Below, piece after piece: positions 26,463 through 40,075 of a stretch of 64,000 nt of DNA. Within the stretch, counting starts at the first letter, position 1; every line of letters starts with the position of its first letter. The notes beneath the pieces were generated by a model. The model did not search any database. It was not told the DNA's origin and was given only the letters and a program-made list of their open reading frames with translations. Location of the stretch: contig ADNK01003276.1 of assembly GCA_000320545.1 (NCBI GenBank), positions 115,315 to 179,314 of the forward strand, written 5' to 3'. The translations under genes and the position numbers were made by a program. Source of the stretch: Bigelowiella natans CCMP2755. Its lineage: Eukaryota > Cercozoa > Chlorarachniophyceae.

Positions 26463-27249
26463 CTAGCGAGAGATGATCGCTCTACCATTCTGGCTTTTAG
26501 AGCTACTCGCATTGTTCTCCTGATCTTTACGTTCAAGACTCTTCTTCTCCTCCTACAAAGGTCGGTAGTAGTAGTAGTAGTAGTAGTTGTTGTTGTTGTA
26601 GCACATACACATCGATGGTCATCGAGGAATAAACAGATGAATTGATCTTGCTCTGTTGATATAGCTTCTCTAAGCAACCATCGACGTGTTCGAATCACTG
26701 CTGCTGCTGCTATGAAAATGTACATAATGAGCCGTTGATTGCATTTCTTGATCTCCTTACCTCCGTGAGTTTGCGTGTGGTCATGGCCCTGTGGAGAGGT
26801 GCTGGAGTAGCTCCAGGATGGGAAAAGTCGAAACCCTTCGTCGTGCCCTGCTTTTTCTCTGATGAGAAGCAAACGTGAGAAATAGGAGGAAAACAATGTG
26901 CACACTAGAGAGAGAGAGCGAGAGAGCATCTTCTGCCGCACCCTCCTTTTTATTCTTTCATCTATCTATGGCATAACGTTCCTTACCGTATCTGCCTAGT
27001 CGAATTGTATATAAAACAGGCCTTATATATTCTATAATTCATTCTCTCGCTACAGCTACTACTATGCACATTCTCCAATTCCATGCTCACCACCATTGAT
27101 TCTACAACACTAATAATGATAACACAACACCTTCGGCTGATGCCTTTTCTAGCTCATGCATCTCAATGTCATTTAACTCTTCATGAACCTCTTTCGCGAC
27201 CCCCCCTGCATAGGTATAGGTAGTAGTGTGTGTAAGAGTGTGTGTGTGT

Positions 27250-27289
<40 letters not shown>

Positions 27290-27536
27290 CAAATTTTGAC
27301 TTCAAAAGTGTGAACAAAACAAAACGACAGCGACGAATATCCAGGCTTCGGACATTTATATCATCGATTTTTGTGTGCATAGCCAACAGAAACAACGACA
27401 GCCACGTGGGAGAGTGTTGTCGCCGCACCTTGATCCCTAAGTTGTTGTTTCACTTGTTTCCCGAGATTCTTCATCACTTCATCCTTGTTCATCATGTAGT
27501 CGGCCTATGATGGCATTAATTCGTATCAGGAGATAC

Positions 27537-27569
<33 letters not shown>

Positions 27570-27976
27570 CCACTATCACGAACAACAAGTCGAAGAGCTC
27601 CCAAGAAAATTGTCGAATATTATGAAATAATGCAAAGAAAAGATGAGTCAGACATACGCAAAAACTTCCGAGAAAAAGAAAGATTCTCAATATTCTTCCT
27701 TGACGGTTGAGACTACAGAAACCGTGGGGGGTGATGCAACTTAGCCTCTGTGCATCATCACTGTTGGGCTGAACGACGTGTGCTAGTAAGTGAAGTACCT
27801 CGACAGCAAAGTCCATGACGGTCGGAAAGAATTCTCTCGATACCCAATGCAGTACGAAGTCAAAGTATAAAGCGGTTGCAGGCACCCCGAACAACACGAC
27901 CTTGATAATGTCATTTCGATGAATTGATATGAAATTAATACTAACGAGGGAACAGTACCACACACAAACACACACA

Positions 27977-28007
<31 letters not shown>

Positions 28008-28216
28008 GTACAATGCAGAGATTTTTTAATTTTGGTATTTCCATCCAGTCGTTCTTGCTATCACGCCTCATAGGCCGCATTTTGTTTGTGGTGGTAGTAC
28101 CCAGAAAATTGCGCTACCCATCATTTGATAAGGCACCTAGAAGGATGAGGATGAGGATGAGGATGAGGATGAGGATGAGGCGGTAATTTCTCAATAATCA
28201 AATATCACAGCACACA

Positions 28217-28289
<73 letters not shown>

Positions 28290-28461
28290 GCACAAGGTGC
28301 TACCCTAATAATCGCTTTCTGCAAAAAGGCAAAAAAATCAAAACGAACAAACGAAATGGGAAGTAAGTATAGCTAAGTATAGCAGGTACCCAGTAGAAGT
28401 TCCAGGAGAGATCATACCATACACCGTAAATTACGAGGAATAGAAAATACCTGTGTACGTG

Positions 28462-28504
<43 letters not shown>

Positions 28505-29937
28505 ACGCATAGGATGTGTTCACTACATCCCCGATGTCTTTCATCTACTGCTACTACTACTGCTACTACTACTACTACCACGATTACTCTACCCGAGAAA
28601 CGAGATGGCAAGCACAATTGCCGTGATGGAGGTCCATGTTACAGTAATGAGCATAACCTGTTTTGCGAATGAATGAGATGTCCGCACTCACATCAAGAAG
28701 ATGAGAGAGGAAGATGACTACGCAACAATAGGAAGTGCGAGCACGTAGCAGCAGCAGCAGTAGTAGTATTAGTAGTAGTAGCAGCTGTTGTAGTAGTACC
28801 CTGTACTGGACTGTAAAAACAAGGCACGAGAACACCAGAGTTCCGAACACGTAGAGGCCTCCCAAATCCGTCTGTGAGGGAGAGTGGCGGTGGGGGGAGG
28901 TGGTAAGAGATGACATTTTCATATGCATCATCATAAGCACCAGCTAATCATGAACAATGAGTAGAAATCTTTGTTACTTTTATACTTTAAAATCACGCAC
29001 ACATACATATATCATTTACTTTTATACATTAAATTTACGCACACACACACACACACACACACATAAGTCTTTTTCTTTTGATACAAAATTTATTTCCCAA
29101 GATTCGCAGCCCGCAGCAACAATAAACCCCCAAAAAACCCGACCTGATCCAATCCAAAATAAGAGAAATACGGCCAGAAGACGACGATGAGAGAGTGAAC
29201 GATGGCAACGGCCAGAAGACGACGATGAGAGAGTGAACGATGGCAAGGAGAATGTATTGGATGATGATGCGGGAATTCAGATCCAGGTTCAGCCGCTGAA
29301 TAGATGGATAATCGCAGGAAGTTAGTTTTTTTTCACAATGTTGATGTCAAAGTGCTATGCTCCTCTTCTACGCAATGTTACGATAAATCACCACAACCAC
29401 AACCACAACCACAACCACAACCACAACCACCTCCACCATCATCATCATCATCATCATCATGGTGATATTCGCCATCAGAACTACATATCTCTATCACACA
29501 AACAACCCCACCCCAGTCATGTAGAGCGCAGGGAACATTTCCACAGTTTCTGAACGGACGTCTTGATCCAAGCAGCCGACGGCGCATATAGGAAGCATCG
29601 TGTGTATGTTGAAACTTGTGTATACCTTTCAGGTATAATGATGATGACGACGACGATGAAGATGATGATGAGTAAGACGCATCACGTAAAGCGACAACAT
29701 TATCTGCAACCATTGAATTTCTTTTGAATTACCCACGAATCGTAAAGGGACGTGCCAGAAAAGCCAGTGGTGAAAGAGAAGTAAAGTAATGTGAGCGTCA
29801 AGCAGAAGTTCTTGTAGAAGACGTACGTGATCACCTGATGACGAGTTGTTTGTTGTCACAGGGATGAATCAATTCGGCAATCTTCAAGATAAATACACAA
29901 CCACACGCTCGTGTCCTCGGATGGTGATAATGATGTC

Positions 29938-30009
<72 letters not shown>

Positions 30010-30407
30010 AAACTACACAACCACAACAACAACAACAGCAAAAACCCTACAACTAATAACAATAGTGAAAAACATCGAGATGAACTTCAAGCTGCGTGGC
30101 AAGATTACTTTGCATATTCTTCGGTAGTTCCACCGCCCGTGTACAAGCAGAAGGCGCTGCAGATACTTAAATCTGACAGAATGTTCATGCAAAGATATTT
30201 TGATGACTGGTAGGAACCAATACAACTTCAGTACGACGAAGAGTGGCTGACGGCATGTCTTGTACGACAGCAAACAAACGTCAAAGTATTGAAAGGGGGA
30301 AAGAATCACTAAGATCACATGCACATACACCAAGGGACTCACGATGTACCTAGAAATTGAAAAATCTGACACATTGGCCGCTTGCTGCCCTTCGTTTCCT
30401 GATAAGG

Positions 30408-30445
<38 letters not shown>

Positions 30446-30514
30446 CATATGTATTGTGTAGGAATCCTGATAATCATCAACATTATCGTAAGCATAGACA
30501 CAACCATCCACGTG

Positions 30515-30547
<33 letters not shown>

Positions 30548-30642
30548 AGTCTGTGCGTACTACTACCGCTGATGCCAACTCCGACATGCGCCCTTTGAAT
30601 CATAGTAACCTATGGGAAAGAGCAAATTCGCAAACACAATTA

Positions 30643-30685
<43 letters not shown>

Positions 30686-31355
30686 CTAGCTGATTTCTGG
30701 TTGTTATATTACTACAACTACTACTACTAATACTGCTACAAACATCGTTAGCCCCGTCCCCAATTGCAAGAGTGATAGGCTCAGGCTTGATGCCCTGTCG
30801 CACCTGAGAAGAACAAAGGAACAAGCACAGCGCAGTGATAGTAGTTGGAGAGAAAAATCAATTTAGCAAATTTTTGGTTGAAAGTGTACTTAGCTTTCGG
30901 ATGTCGATGTTCATCAGCAGCAGGTACTCCTCCTCCTCCTCCTCCTCCTCCTCCTCCTCCTATTACTATTACTATTACTACTACTATTACTACTACTATT
31001 ACTACTACTACTACTTCTGCTGCAACTACTACTACCATCTCGACAAGGAGCGACTTTTGCAGAGGACTGACCCTGCACGCAATCACAACCTATAGTGTCG
31101 TCGGAAGAAGAAGAAGAAGAAGAAGAAGAAACAGCGCCATATAAGATGATAAGCGTGGAAGAGGAAGAGGAAGTGGTTGCTCGATGATAACGTGATGATG
31201 CTGCTGCTGCGGCTGGCTACCTTGCACGCCATTCCCAGCTCAAGCAGCATGTTTCGTCGGATCTCGTGTTCCATGATGTGGGTTAGTGTTGGCCCCGTGA
31301 TAACTAATCCCATATTCTTCAGGCTGATCTGTAACACACACACATACACAAACAT

Positions 31356-31393
<38 letters not shown>

Positions 31394-31934
31394 CACGCAA
31401 ACACGAAGGTATTAGGGCCATTTTGGCCTTCTCCTATGTTTATTGCCATGCATGCTACGAGGTGTGAGCTGCTACTACCACCTTATTGATCTCTACTAAG
31501 CTCTGCTGCATACCCACTTTAGCGTCAGCGCCATTATCTGCATAATAATATTTATTATATTGGATTTGGGGGGAGGAAAAGGAGAGGGGGAAAGCCGGGG
31601 TGGGGGGAATTAGCCAGGCTCTGCAACAACATACCATCGTCTGATAGATCTCGTAGTTGCTGTACCTGCGGTTAGCAAATACTTGAGAATCACATCTCCC
31701 AATCTTTAAACAAGCATTATTACTGCTACTACTACTACTACAACTACTACTACTACCAGGCGTTCCAAACGAAGGTTTATCTTGTCGGGCTGTGTTTCAG
31801 TGATCTTGATGACTTTCATGTCAGGGACCAGAACTTTGCAGCTGTAACCTGTAGGTGAGAGGAAAGTAAAAATCATAAATAGGTTATATATCTTCTCCCC
31901 TTTCCGCCTCCCCCTCTCTCTCGCATGCACACGA

Positions 31935-31975
<41 letters not shown>

Positions 31976-32588
31976 GTTGAAGCATGAAGAAACTCGAGCG
32001 TGAGTGTCCACTGACCGATATTGATAGCGGTTTCAACCTTATCGCCAGTTAATACCCAAAGCTTTATTCCAGCCTCAGCAAGATTGGAAATAGTCTTTGC
32101 TACATCCTCCTGCAGCTTATCCTCAATTGCAGTCACTCCAAGGACCTCAATGTTCTTTTCGATCTCCTCTGCACACTCCTCAAGAAGCTGCTTGCGATTA
32201 TCTCCAACTGACAGTGAAGGGAGGAAAAACAATGGAAGGAGCACGTCGTCGTTCAGGTTGGTATCATGCAGAATGAGAGGAGGGCTAGTCGCTGTCTCAT
32301 TCAAAACAGGGTACCTGTTGTAGCAGCGTTATCGTACTTCTGCTTCCAAGCCTTGAACTCCTCATTTGAGAGCTTTCCTGTTAAAAAATGATTGTGATAG
32401 TAATCTCATGATGATGCCGGGAGCGCAATGGCGATGAGGAGTGGCTTGTTGATGTGATAAGAAAGTCATAGAATGCATCTTTTGCACAATCCATACGATT
32501 ATTAGGCTGAATCTTACTTCTTCCCACAAGCAATGTCCGAAGACCCTCTGTCGAGTAGCTGTATATGGATGTAACACGAACGTATCCA

Positions 32589-32624
<36 letters not shown>

Positions 32625-34161
32625 CGTGCATATGCTACTCAAAACAATACCTATTCAGGTGGTTGTTCAACATCTTCTGATCGGTTGTCTTCTCATCACA
32701 ACGATCGAAGATAACGTTATCAGCTCCCTAAAGTCAATCAGACAGTTAGAATAACCCATCGATTTTGCTCAGTGAGATGACGCCGCATAGAAAGATGTTT
32801 GAGTGGCTTGAGACCGTCACAACGGGGCACAACACACCGCACAATCAGCAGCTGCAACAACATATTTATGCACTTACGATATGCACTACTACGTCCATCC
32901 TACCTTGATGAGGAGCTCGTAGCTACCATCAGGCATCTTTGCGACGACAGACATTCTACGTGTATGCACGATATTTGTGAATGCGTGATGAAAGAAAGGA
33001 GATTGATAGAGAAAGTGCGGAGTGATTTGTACATATGTGTGTGATGATACCCCTTTGATTTTCAGGAGAGGTATACTTGGTGTTGTTATGAGTTAACGAC
33101 TGCTACGACGGCAACAATGATGACGACGACATCGAAGATGAGGACCAACCTTTTCCTTTTTGAGTTGAAGGAGTTAATAGCTTCGATCTGGTATGTCCTC
33201 GGTTTGTTCTCCCACGCAACTGTAACCTCCACCTGCTCACCACGCCTCGTATTGAACCTTTGAGGACAATGAAGACAATAATAGTTATTTTGAGTGTGCG
33301 AAGGAGGTCAGGAAAGATTCAGCTTGAGCACGTGTGATGTGTGCTGTGCTGTCGCATGAGTGGAGTTTCAACGCGCGTTCTTACCTGTATCCAACTTCAG
33401 CCGCGCCATCAACAAGCGCTGCCTCGTCGGGACTCTCCGCTTGATATGCCTGATGATGCAGGATTTGTGTAAAAAGATCAATTTCATATATTCTACTTCT
33501 CTCTTCCTCTCCCCTCTCCTTCACCCAGCCTTTGGTAGTACCCCCTCTTTATCAGTCACGACGGTGTGGGAGACTGCCAAAACCTTTTAGTTAGATTAAG
33601 GAGGAGAAGGAGGGAAAAACATGGCCCGAAAACACTTATTAGGCTTATCAGACACTCGCAACAAATCTTTTGGAACGAAAAGATTAACGACGTATTCTCC
33701 GATCCTATATTGCGACTCCTACTCTCTACTTACTGTACTTACTTACTTACCACAAAGAAGTCCTCGATTTGCTTGTCCGTGCCTTTGTTTAGCATCTTAC
33801 ACAGAAGATTAGTGTCAAAGTCTTTGGCTTCAGTGTTCCCAAAGCCTACCAAATATTGCCATCCAATAGATAAATACAAAAACCACAGGCCCACGGAAAG
33901 AGAAAGAGAGAGGCAGAAACTATTAACAACTTTTCTGTCCCCCCCCTCCCTCTAATTCTATGTGTTACTTGATTCGCCAACAGCGACTTTCTTCAGCTTC
34001 ATGACGTTCTGTGTGAGCGTCCCGGTCTTATCCGAGAAAATGTACTCGATCATGCCTGCAGATACAGGGAGAAGGCAGAGGAGGAGGAGGAGGAGGAAGG
34101 GGTGATGGCAAGACAAGAATGTAAGCAATGCATATGCAGCCGCAGAACTACGAAGAAAAGT

Positions 34162-34202
<41 letters not shown>

Positions 34203-34773
34203 TGTCGCCACTTTGGTTGGTTGATGGCGTATAGAACATTTTCCATGCATTTCTTACCCAACTCTTGACAAAGATTTGAGGCCCGGCAAGACGCAGCGGT
34301 GTCCGTTTCCTCGCAGTAAATCGTGATGTCGTTGTTGATGAAGACACCTAAATTGTACATATTAGAAATATTATATGTATATATATCGGCCTTTGTTTAG
34401 CAGCTCAGCGCCAACCTTGGAGGAGGTTGCAAAGGTCCATCGTGACGTAGATGTTGATCGGGACAAAGTTGTTAAATAGAATGAAGTACGACAACCAATA
34501 CGCTAAACCGTTTGGGAATACATATCCTGAGGAGGAGGAGGAGGAGGAGGAGGAGGAGGAGGAGCGGGTAACCGACGACAATGGCGAGAAGAAGAAGAAG
34601 AAGAAGAAGAAGAAGATTCAGAGAGAACGTCTCAACTACAACTCGTGCATGTTTGAGATGTAAAATCTGTGATGAAGTCACCTCCTTCATCGTCTCCAGG
34701 AGGGATTAGATACCTAAACACACATGTGTATTTGTATGAATGCGCGTGCACATCGCTCAGACTTTGTGCCAAC

Positions 34774-34811
<38 letters not shown>

Positions 34812-35597
34812 CTTCCTCTTCTTTCTTTTCTTCCATTCAACAAATGGCCGACATATCAGCAAATTTTCAACTCAAAGCTCTAACCGCACCCTCTTCTCCA
34901 TCTTGGCATTCATGCTCATATGATGTTGTATTGGTATTAGTAGTAGCAGTGATAGTAGCAAGAGTATTGTTGACTACCACGTAGAGTAGTAGCCTAAATC
35001 TTCCTTTTTCTCGATATTCTGGGAACTCCAAATCAAAAATCTGTTGTGGTTGGTTCACATATGACTTCAATATACAAATCAGCGATATTAAACTCCATCG
35101 CCAGGGATATGATGTGATATATGCATGTGTGTGAAGAGGGGCTATTAAAGAGGTGGTTGTTGTATGTTTGGTACTACTACCCAATGTCGGCAACAGTGAC
35201 GAGACAGCACTGTGCAAAGATCACGATGTACAGAATCTTGTCCACAGTCTTATCAATTGTCGAACGCTTCACCGGAGGATCTAAGTGCAACATTTTCATA
35301 TTACATTTTTATATATTGATTGCACAGTAGCACTAGTATTCAGTCGTCAACAAGGAAAAAAGGACCAGCGCTGTTCAAGATGATCTTTGTCTGTGCACCG
35401 GTATAAACCACCATTCCAATCGCCTAAAACACATTTAACAATGACAGATGACGATATTAGTCGCTAAATAAAAGCATATAATATGTTCTTGTCGTAAATC
35501 AGTGAATCTACACATTTTAACCTGAGTTTTTTTCATATATTGATGAGATATACACTTTGTAGGACAGCATCCTCCATTAGCACAATCGCCCAGTACC

Positions 35598-35639
<42 letters not shown>

Positions 35640-36045
35640 ACACACGCACCCAAGTTGTGTTTCTGAGAACAGAGCCACGATGTAAGAACTGCGGCAAAGA
35701 ACATGGGAATTCCTCTCCTCCTACTCAACAAGACGATGGATGGTACATTTCAGTACTAACAAGGCCAGTGCAAACCGCAAAGTGCTTACCGCATTTAAGC
35801 GTCGCCATGAAAGAGTCGATGCCTGCCAAAACACAACAACACAACGCGGAATAATAGAAGAATATTTAGACGTTTTTCCCACTGCAAAGGCCGAGTGATC
35901 TGAAGCTCCTCTCTGTACATATGAGCATGTTGCAAATATGTGCGAGTATCTCGGGGGTTAGGCAGTTGAATGATAATTTGGAAGGGGGGGGTATCTCGAT
36001 TCAATAGTACGTGGAACAAGTCGTCGTTGTCATAGTAGTAGTAGT

Positions 36046-36079
<34 letters not shown>

Positions 36080-37888
36080 TCATGTGTCCACGACCTGCAT
36101 TCGGAGCAGCAGCCTTGCAACTAATTTCAGTGTTACAAGCGTTTCTCATCGCTGCTGCAGCGTCCGATTTGTCGCTGGCTTGGATACGGTCAGAAATCTT
36201 CTTAGGAGCCGAGCTGCCAATGAATAAATAGTGTGAGGTCACATGTCTCGCACTAATGATGAACAGAAATTAAACTGATTCGAAGAGCGATTTTTGGTTA
36301 TAATTTTACATGTGTTCCTCGACACACGTATGTGCAATAGCGTGTGGTAGTGTTCTTCTTCGTGTAATAATAAATCATATAACCGTAGCTTGAGATTCGT
36401 CTCTCCATCGATGTTAGCTGTCTCCACGTACGCGTTGCCATCAAGCTACAACATACAGCAGCACATCCACAACAACAACAACAACAAATCACATTTGAAA
36501 TATACGCTCAAAACAACAGCCGATGGCTCGACAGGCATTGTGTGAACAACGAGTCAATAATACGCATAGAGTCAATACGCATAGAAAGAAATGACTGCCA
36601 GGCTCAACCAACCTCTGAGGAAGTAAGGAGCACGAGGTCGGATGGGAATGCTTCTCCATTTCGTACAAATACTAAATCTCCGACACAGAAATCAGCCTGA
36701 TGAGAGTTAGCAACCGTGACAAGTATATCGTTAAGTGACCTCGGGCCGTGTACTAGAGATTTCTTTAATCTCTCGGATTTGTTATATTCCTTGTGCGTCT
36801 CTCATTTGCAGCTTGCTTATTTTATTCGTGGCAAACCCATGAGATCAGCTCTTCTGTGGGAGATTTTGACTCTGAAGGTAAGAACTGGATTCTATTGCCA
36901 GAAGTTTGGTTTGTCTCGCGATCTGATCATTATTATATCGTAAAACGCATTAAATGGAGAAGATGCATCAGACCAGTAGTAAGTAGCCCTTCTGGGTTTG
37001 ATGGTGAATGTGTGATGATGATGTAAAAACATGATTTGCAACTGTTTAGAAAGCAATGCCCACCTTTCTTCCATCTATAGTAGTCGTCCCTCGCTTCAAA
37101 ACACATCGACAATCCGACAACAAAGAGTAGAACCATGATCATGGACCTAAAGTTAAATTTTATCGCACGAGTCAGATCATTACAACACCACCAATGGAAC
37201 GGCCGAAGGAAACTTTGTTTTTGGAAGATTGAAGGAGTGATAACTACCATGATTCTAACGGGGACGGATAAAGTGTAGAAAATTCCCCAATCACCTAATT
37301 ACAATCCACATGTTGAATCAAGAACAACATCACGATGCGAAGAAGACATACATGACGGGTAAGCTATTGATAAGAAGCGTATGACATTGTTAACTCTACC
37401 ATGATAAAGGTTTGGATGAGGAAGTAGATGTTCCCAAGTCGTTGAAACTGCCCGCAGAATGAACGAGGTAGGAAGTCATACCTGTGGCAATTATACCAAT
37501 ACATTGCATGATTACTTTGAGACAGATGGTTATATGAAAAGATGATGCCAGCGTACCAGGTGTACTTCGCCGTCCGAATTCCGTTTTTGACGAAGGGGCT
37601 GGGCAATTCTCTAGATGACAGCAAGAAATAGGAGAAGCGCGACGTATTAGACGGTATATAATCTGTGCAAATGCTTCTGTTAGAGCCTGCACCTGTTGTT
37701 GGCCCTGAAGTAATCTTCTTTCTCTTTGAATGTTGAGGGACCTGAAGGAAAAGATCATTATTAATACCAGAGTACAGCTAGTGAGATTGAACCATGTTCG
37801 TGTGTGTTACTACTTAAGAACACCTGATCTTATTTCCCTTAGTTGATCGTCTGTGGCTGCTCCGAACCTGAGATTTTTTGCTTGACAT
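26463..37888 (-). CDS. P4-type ATPase, phospholipid flippase alpha subunit
   Basis: P4-ATPases move phospholipids from the outer to the cytosolic leaflet at the expense of ATP. More than 30 small exons can be followed in order: [10 protein letters not shown] (exon 2, 37741-37557), [18 protein letters not shown] (37481-37400), actuator [11 protein letters not shown] (about 36425-36395), [14 protein letters not shown] (about 34490-34450), phosphorylation site DKTGT (34032-34018), nucleotide-binding [15 protein letters not shown] (about 33445-33400), [15 protein letters not shown] (about 32060-32017), [13 protein letters not shown] (near 31070), [11 protein letters not shown] (about 30770-30740), [11 protein letters not shown], then [12 protein letters not shown] and [16 protein letters not shown] before the last membrane segments. 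The C-terminal tail is charged and ends at 26463. The start at 37888 assumes a very short first exon (MSSKKSQ) spliced in phase to exon 2; this is the least certain part. Confidence 0.93.
28212..28289 (+). repeat. (CA)n-(GA)n compound microsatellite
   Basis: CA run passing directly into a GA run in a P4-ATPase intron; on the coding strand it reads CT then GT. The same CA-GA junction pattern occurs at 14862-14921 and 54109-54173. Confidence 0.9.
29171..29246 (+). repeat. 38-bp perfect tandem duplication at a P4-ATPase exon end
   Basis: Positions 29171-29208 and 29209-29246 are identical 38-mers. On the coding (minus) strand the unit covers the end of an exon encoding [12 protein letters not shown] and the beginning of the following intron, so the coding end and a GT are both doubled. 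Confidence 0.95.
34018..34032 (-). other. P-type ATPase phosphorylation motif DKTGT
   Basis: On the minus strand the codons read D-K-T-G-T within [11 protein letters not shown]. The Asp is the residue phosphorylated in the catalytic cycle of all P-type ATPases, which supports an active enzyme. Confidence 0.97.
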
Positions 37889-38561
37889 TAGTACCACCAT
37901 GAAATATCTAATCAGACTGGAAGGCTGACCACGACGAAACAGCTCCCATAGGATGAACACGAATATTTGTAAAGGGGATCTCTTCGAGAAACCCTCTTCA
38001 AATGCCTCTGATTATTCCTGCTGCCTCTCGCTGATCAGATTTCTGGGGGAAACCGTGGTAGTATCTCCTGTTCTTGGCCAGTTACGATGTCAGACTTCAG
38101 CCATAAGCACGTTTATTTTTATCAGCAGTGTGCATTACCGCCTCAAATTGTATTCAATGTATCCATTTTTTATCATAAAATGTAAAAATGGTACACGTTA
38201 TCAATGGGAAATAATAAAAACATGAGTATTTATGAGAACGACATCCCTTTTCCGTCACGCAGATGTACGAGTCGTACGTCGTATAATATTTCATGGATCT
38301 AAATCCGGGATTATTAGTGAAACCGCAGGCATTTTTATCTAGTTGTATTTTGGTTGCTGCGACAAGGAATTTGCAGAAAACTGGATCTAGACTAACAGAA
38401 GCTTGTCGTGTAGAATTTTATTTGGTGCACTAACTTCAAGTTGATGCCGTCGAAAAGGTAAAAAATAATGACATTGATTATCAGCGACAACAAGCCATTG
38501 TTGTCGCATACATTAAATACCAGTAGGACGATATTTTCCTCCCCACAAACCAGTCTCTGTG
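37889..38561. other. Intergenic region between divergent P4-ATPase and AP-2 sigma genes
   Basis: About 670 bp between the proposed start codons of two divergent genes. It is AT-rich with no long repeat and no recognised coding exon. It presumably carries both promoters, but I see no clear motif. Confidence 0.5.
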
Positions 38562-39450
38562 ATGATTCATTTCATCCTCCTCCAGGTAGAACTGATGCAT
38601 GCACACTCGATGTGTATCAGTTTCATACTCATGTACATACTACTTGCCGTTTACATCGTTTCCAAGTCTACAAATCTAACGATGGAAAAATGTTTTAGAA
38701 CAAGCAGGGTAAAACTCGCATTAGTAAATGGTATTCGCCCTTCGAGCATGAAGAGAAGAGAAGACTTGAGAGTGAAATCCACAGGGTTCTCATTCGAAGG
38801 TTGTCACTCAAAATGTGCCATAGCTTTATGCGATGGAAGTGTCCTGATGAGATTGTATTCTGTGCATAAAATTCTATTGGACTGGTGCTAAATGCATTAC
38901 ATTCATTTCATGTAGACCCACGAAGTTCTCATCTTTCATCGAGTTTCGTAAATATACTCTGGTATGTTCTAATGGTTAGAATGTTCATACAAAGTTTAAT
39001 TCATTTATTCTTTTCATTCTTTAAGGTGTACCGCCGCTATGCTGGTAAACAGTAAACAATGCAAACACAAATAGTTATTTGTTTAACTTTCAACATCTTC
39101 ATGACAGTCGTTTCTAATAAATATTTGTTTTTATATCGAAGGACTGTACTTCACTCTCTGCGTAGGTCTGCCCCAATACATTTTAAAATTTGATATGTGG
39201 TGAAATATAATGCGTGAATTTAGATCCGAATGACAACGAACTCTCCTACCTCGAAGCAATTCACCTTTTCGTCGAAATTTTAGATAAATATTTCGGTTCT
39301 GTATGCGAGCTGGATCTTGTTTTCGGTTTCTATAAAGTTTTTGCGCTTTTGGATGAATTTGTTTGCGGAGGCGAAATCCAAGAAACCAGCAAGAAGATTG
39401 TTATGGGGCGCATAAGAGCGTTAGAAGATCATGAGAAGAAGAGTAAGTAA
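38562..39450 (+). CDS. AP2S1: Clathrin adaptor complex AP-2 sigma subunit
   Basis: Small adaptin subunit of the AP-2 endocytic clathrin adaptor. Six exons join cleanly in frame: 38562-38585 (MIHFILLQ), 38699-38799 ([15 protein letters not shown]), 38916-38961 ([13 protein letters not shown]), 39026-39044 (VYRRYAG), 39142-39165 (LYFTLCV) and 39224-39450 ([43 protein letters not shown]). The product is 146 residues, close to the usual 142 of AP-2 sigma, so it is complete. The patterns LEAIHLFVE and LVFGFYKV fit AP-2 sigma better than AP-1 or AP-3 sigma. The final GAGTAAGTAA could also be read as a splice donor, so a slightly different C-terminus is possible. Confidence 0.93.
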
Positions 39451-40075
39451 AATTTAATTTCATCAGCTCTATAGTCTTCATAATCAAGTCTCCGCAATTA
39501 CCGAATTTTGAGGATTCTGGGGCCACTACTATGGTGTCCTACTGCAGCATGCATACCTCGTTAAAATTGTTGGCGAAAGTCAGAGTGATGTTACACAGGA
39601 GACTACATTTGCTGCTACTAGGCTACGCAATGAGCTCTTCCGTGCATGTTTCCTAAAATGCATAGCTTCGCAAGATGAAAGCATGGGCACATTTGTGTAT
39701 GTATTGTCCGATTCCGATTGATACCTCACTAGCTAGCTAGCTCATTTAAACTTGTAAATGGTCAAGCAAGCAAGACGCAATTTCACTTTGGATTTGCAAG
39801 AAGCTGGCTAGCTAGAGCTGTGTAGTTCCATGCTCACTTCCTACAAATGTCATGAGCATGCTTCCGTCTCTAATGCGTCTTTGCAAGTTGCAAAATTTTG
39901 AAACAGGATGCGATCACATCTAGACATTGCAAGCACAGTTTCAATGAACGCAGCTGTTTGCTGCCACCTTTGCAGAAAAAGGGTTTCTGTCATGCAAAAT
40001 CTCACAGAATGTGAGGCATCCAAAACATGTCACAGGGATAACATCGAGAGAACCAAGCGAAATGAATTGTGTTGA
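39451..40075. other. Intergenic region, no recognised gene
   Basis: About 620 bp between convergent genes. It contains AGCTAGCT words (39731-39744) and CATG-rich sequence resembling other spacers (12112, 56243). No coding signal recognised. Confidence 0.45.

Noticed and set aside
29338-29553. Asn-His repeat frame
   Set aside because: Product of an ACCACA/ATC triplet repeat inside a P4-ATPase intron.
30013-30603. 196-codon minus-strand frame
   Set aside because: It runs through P4-ATPase exons and repeat-rich introns in a mixed way; only [18 protein letters not shown] is real coding sequence.
38562-39450. Processed pseudogene of an adaptin sigma subunit
   Set aside because: Six exons with good splice sites and an intact 146-residue frame show a functional gene.
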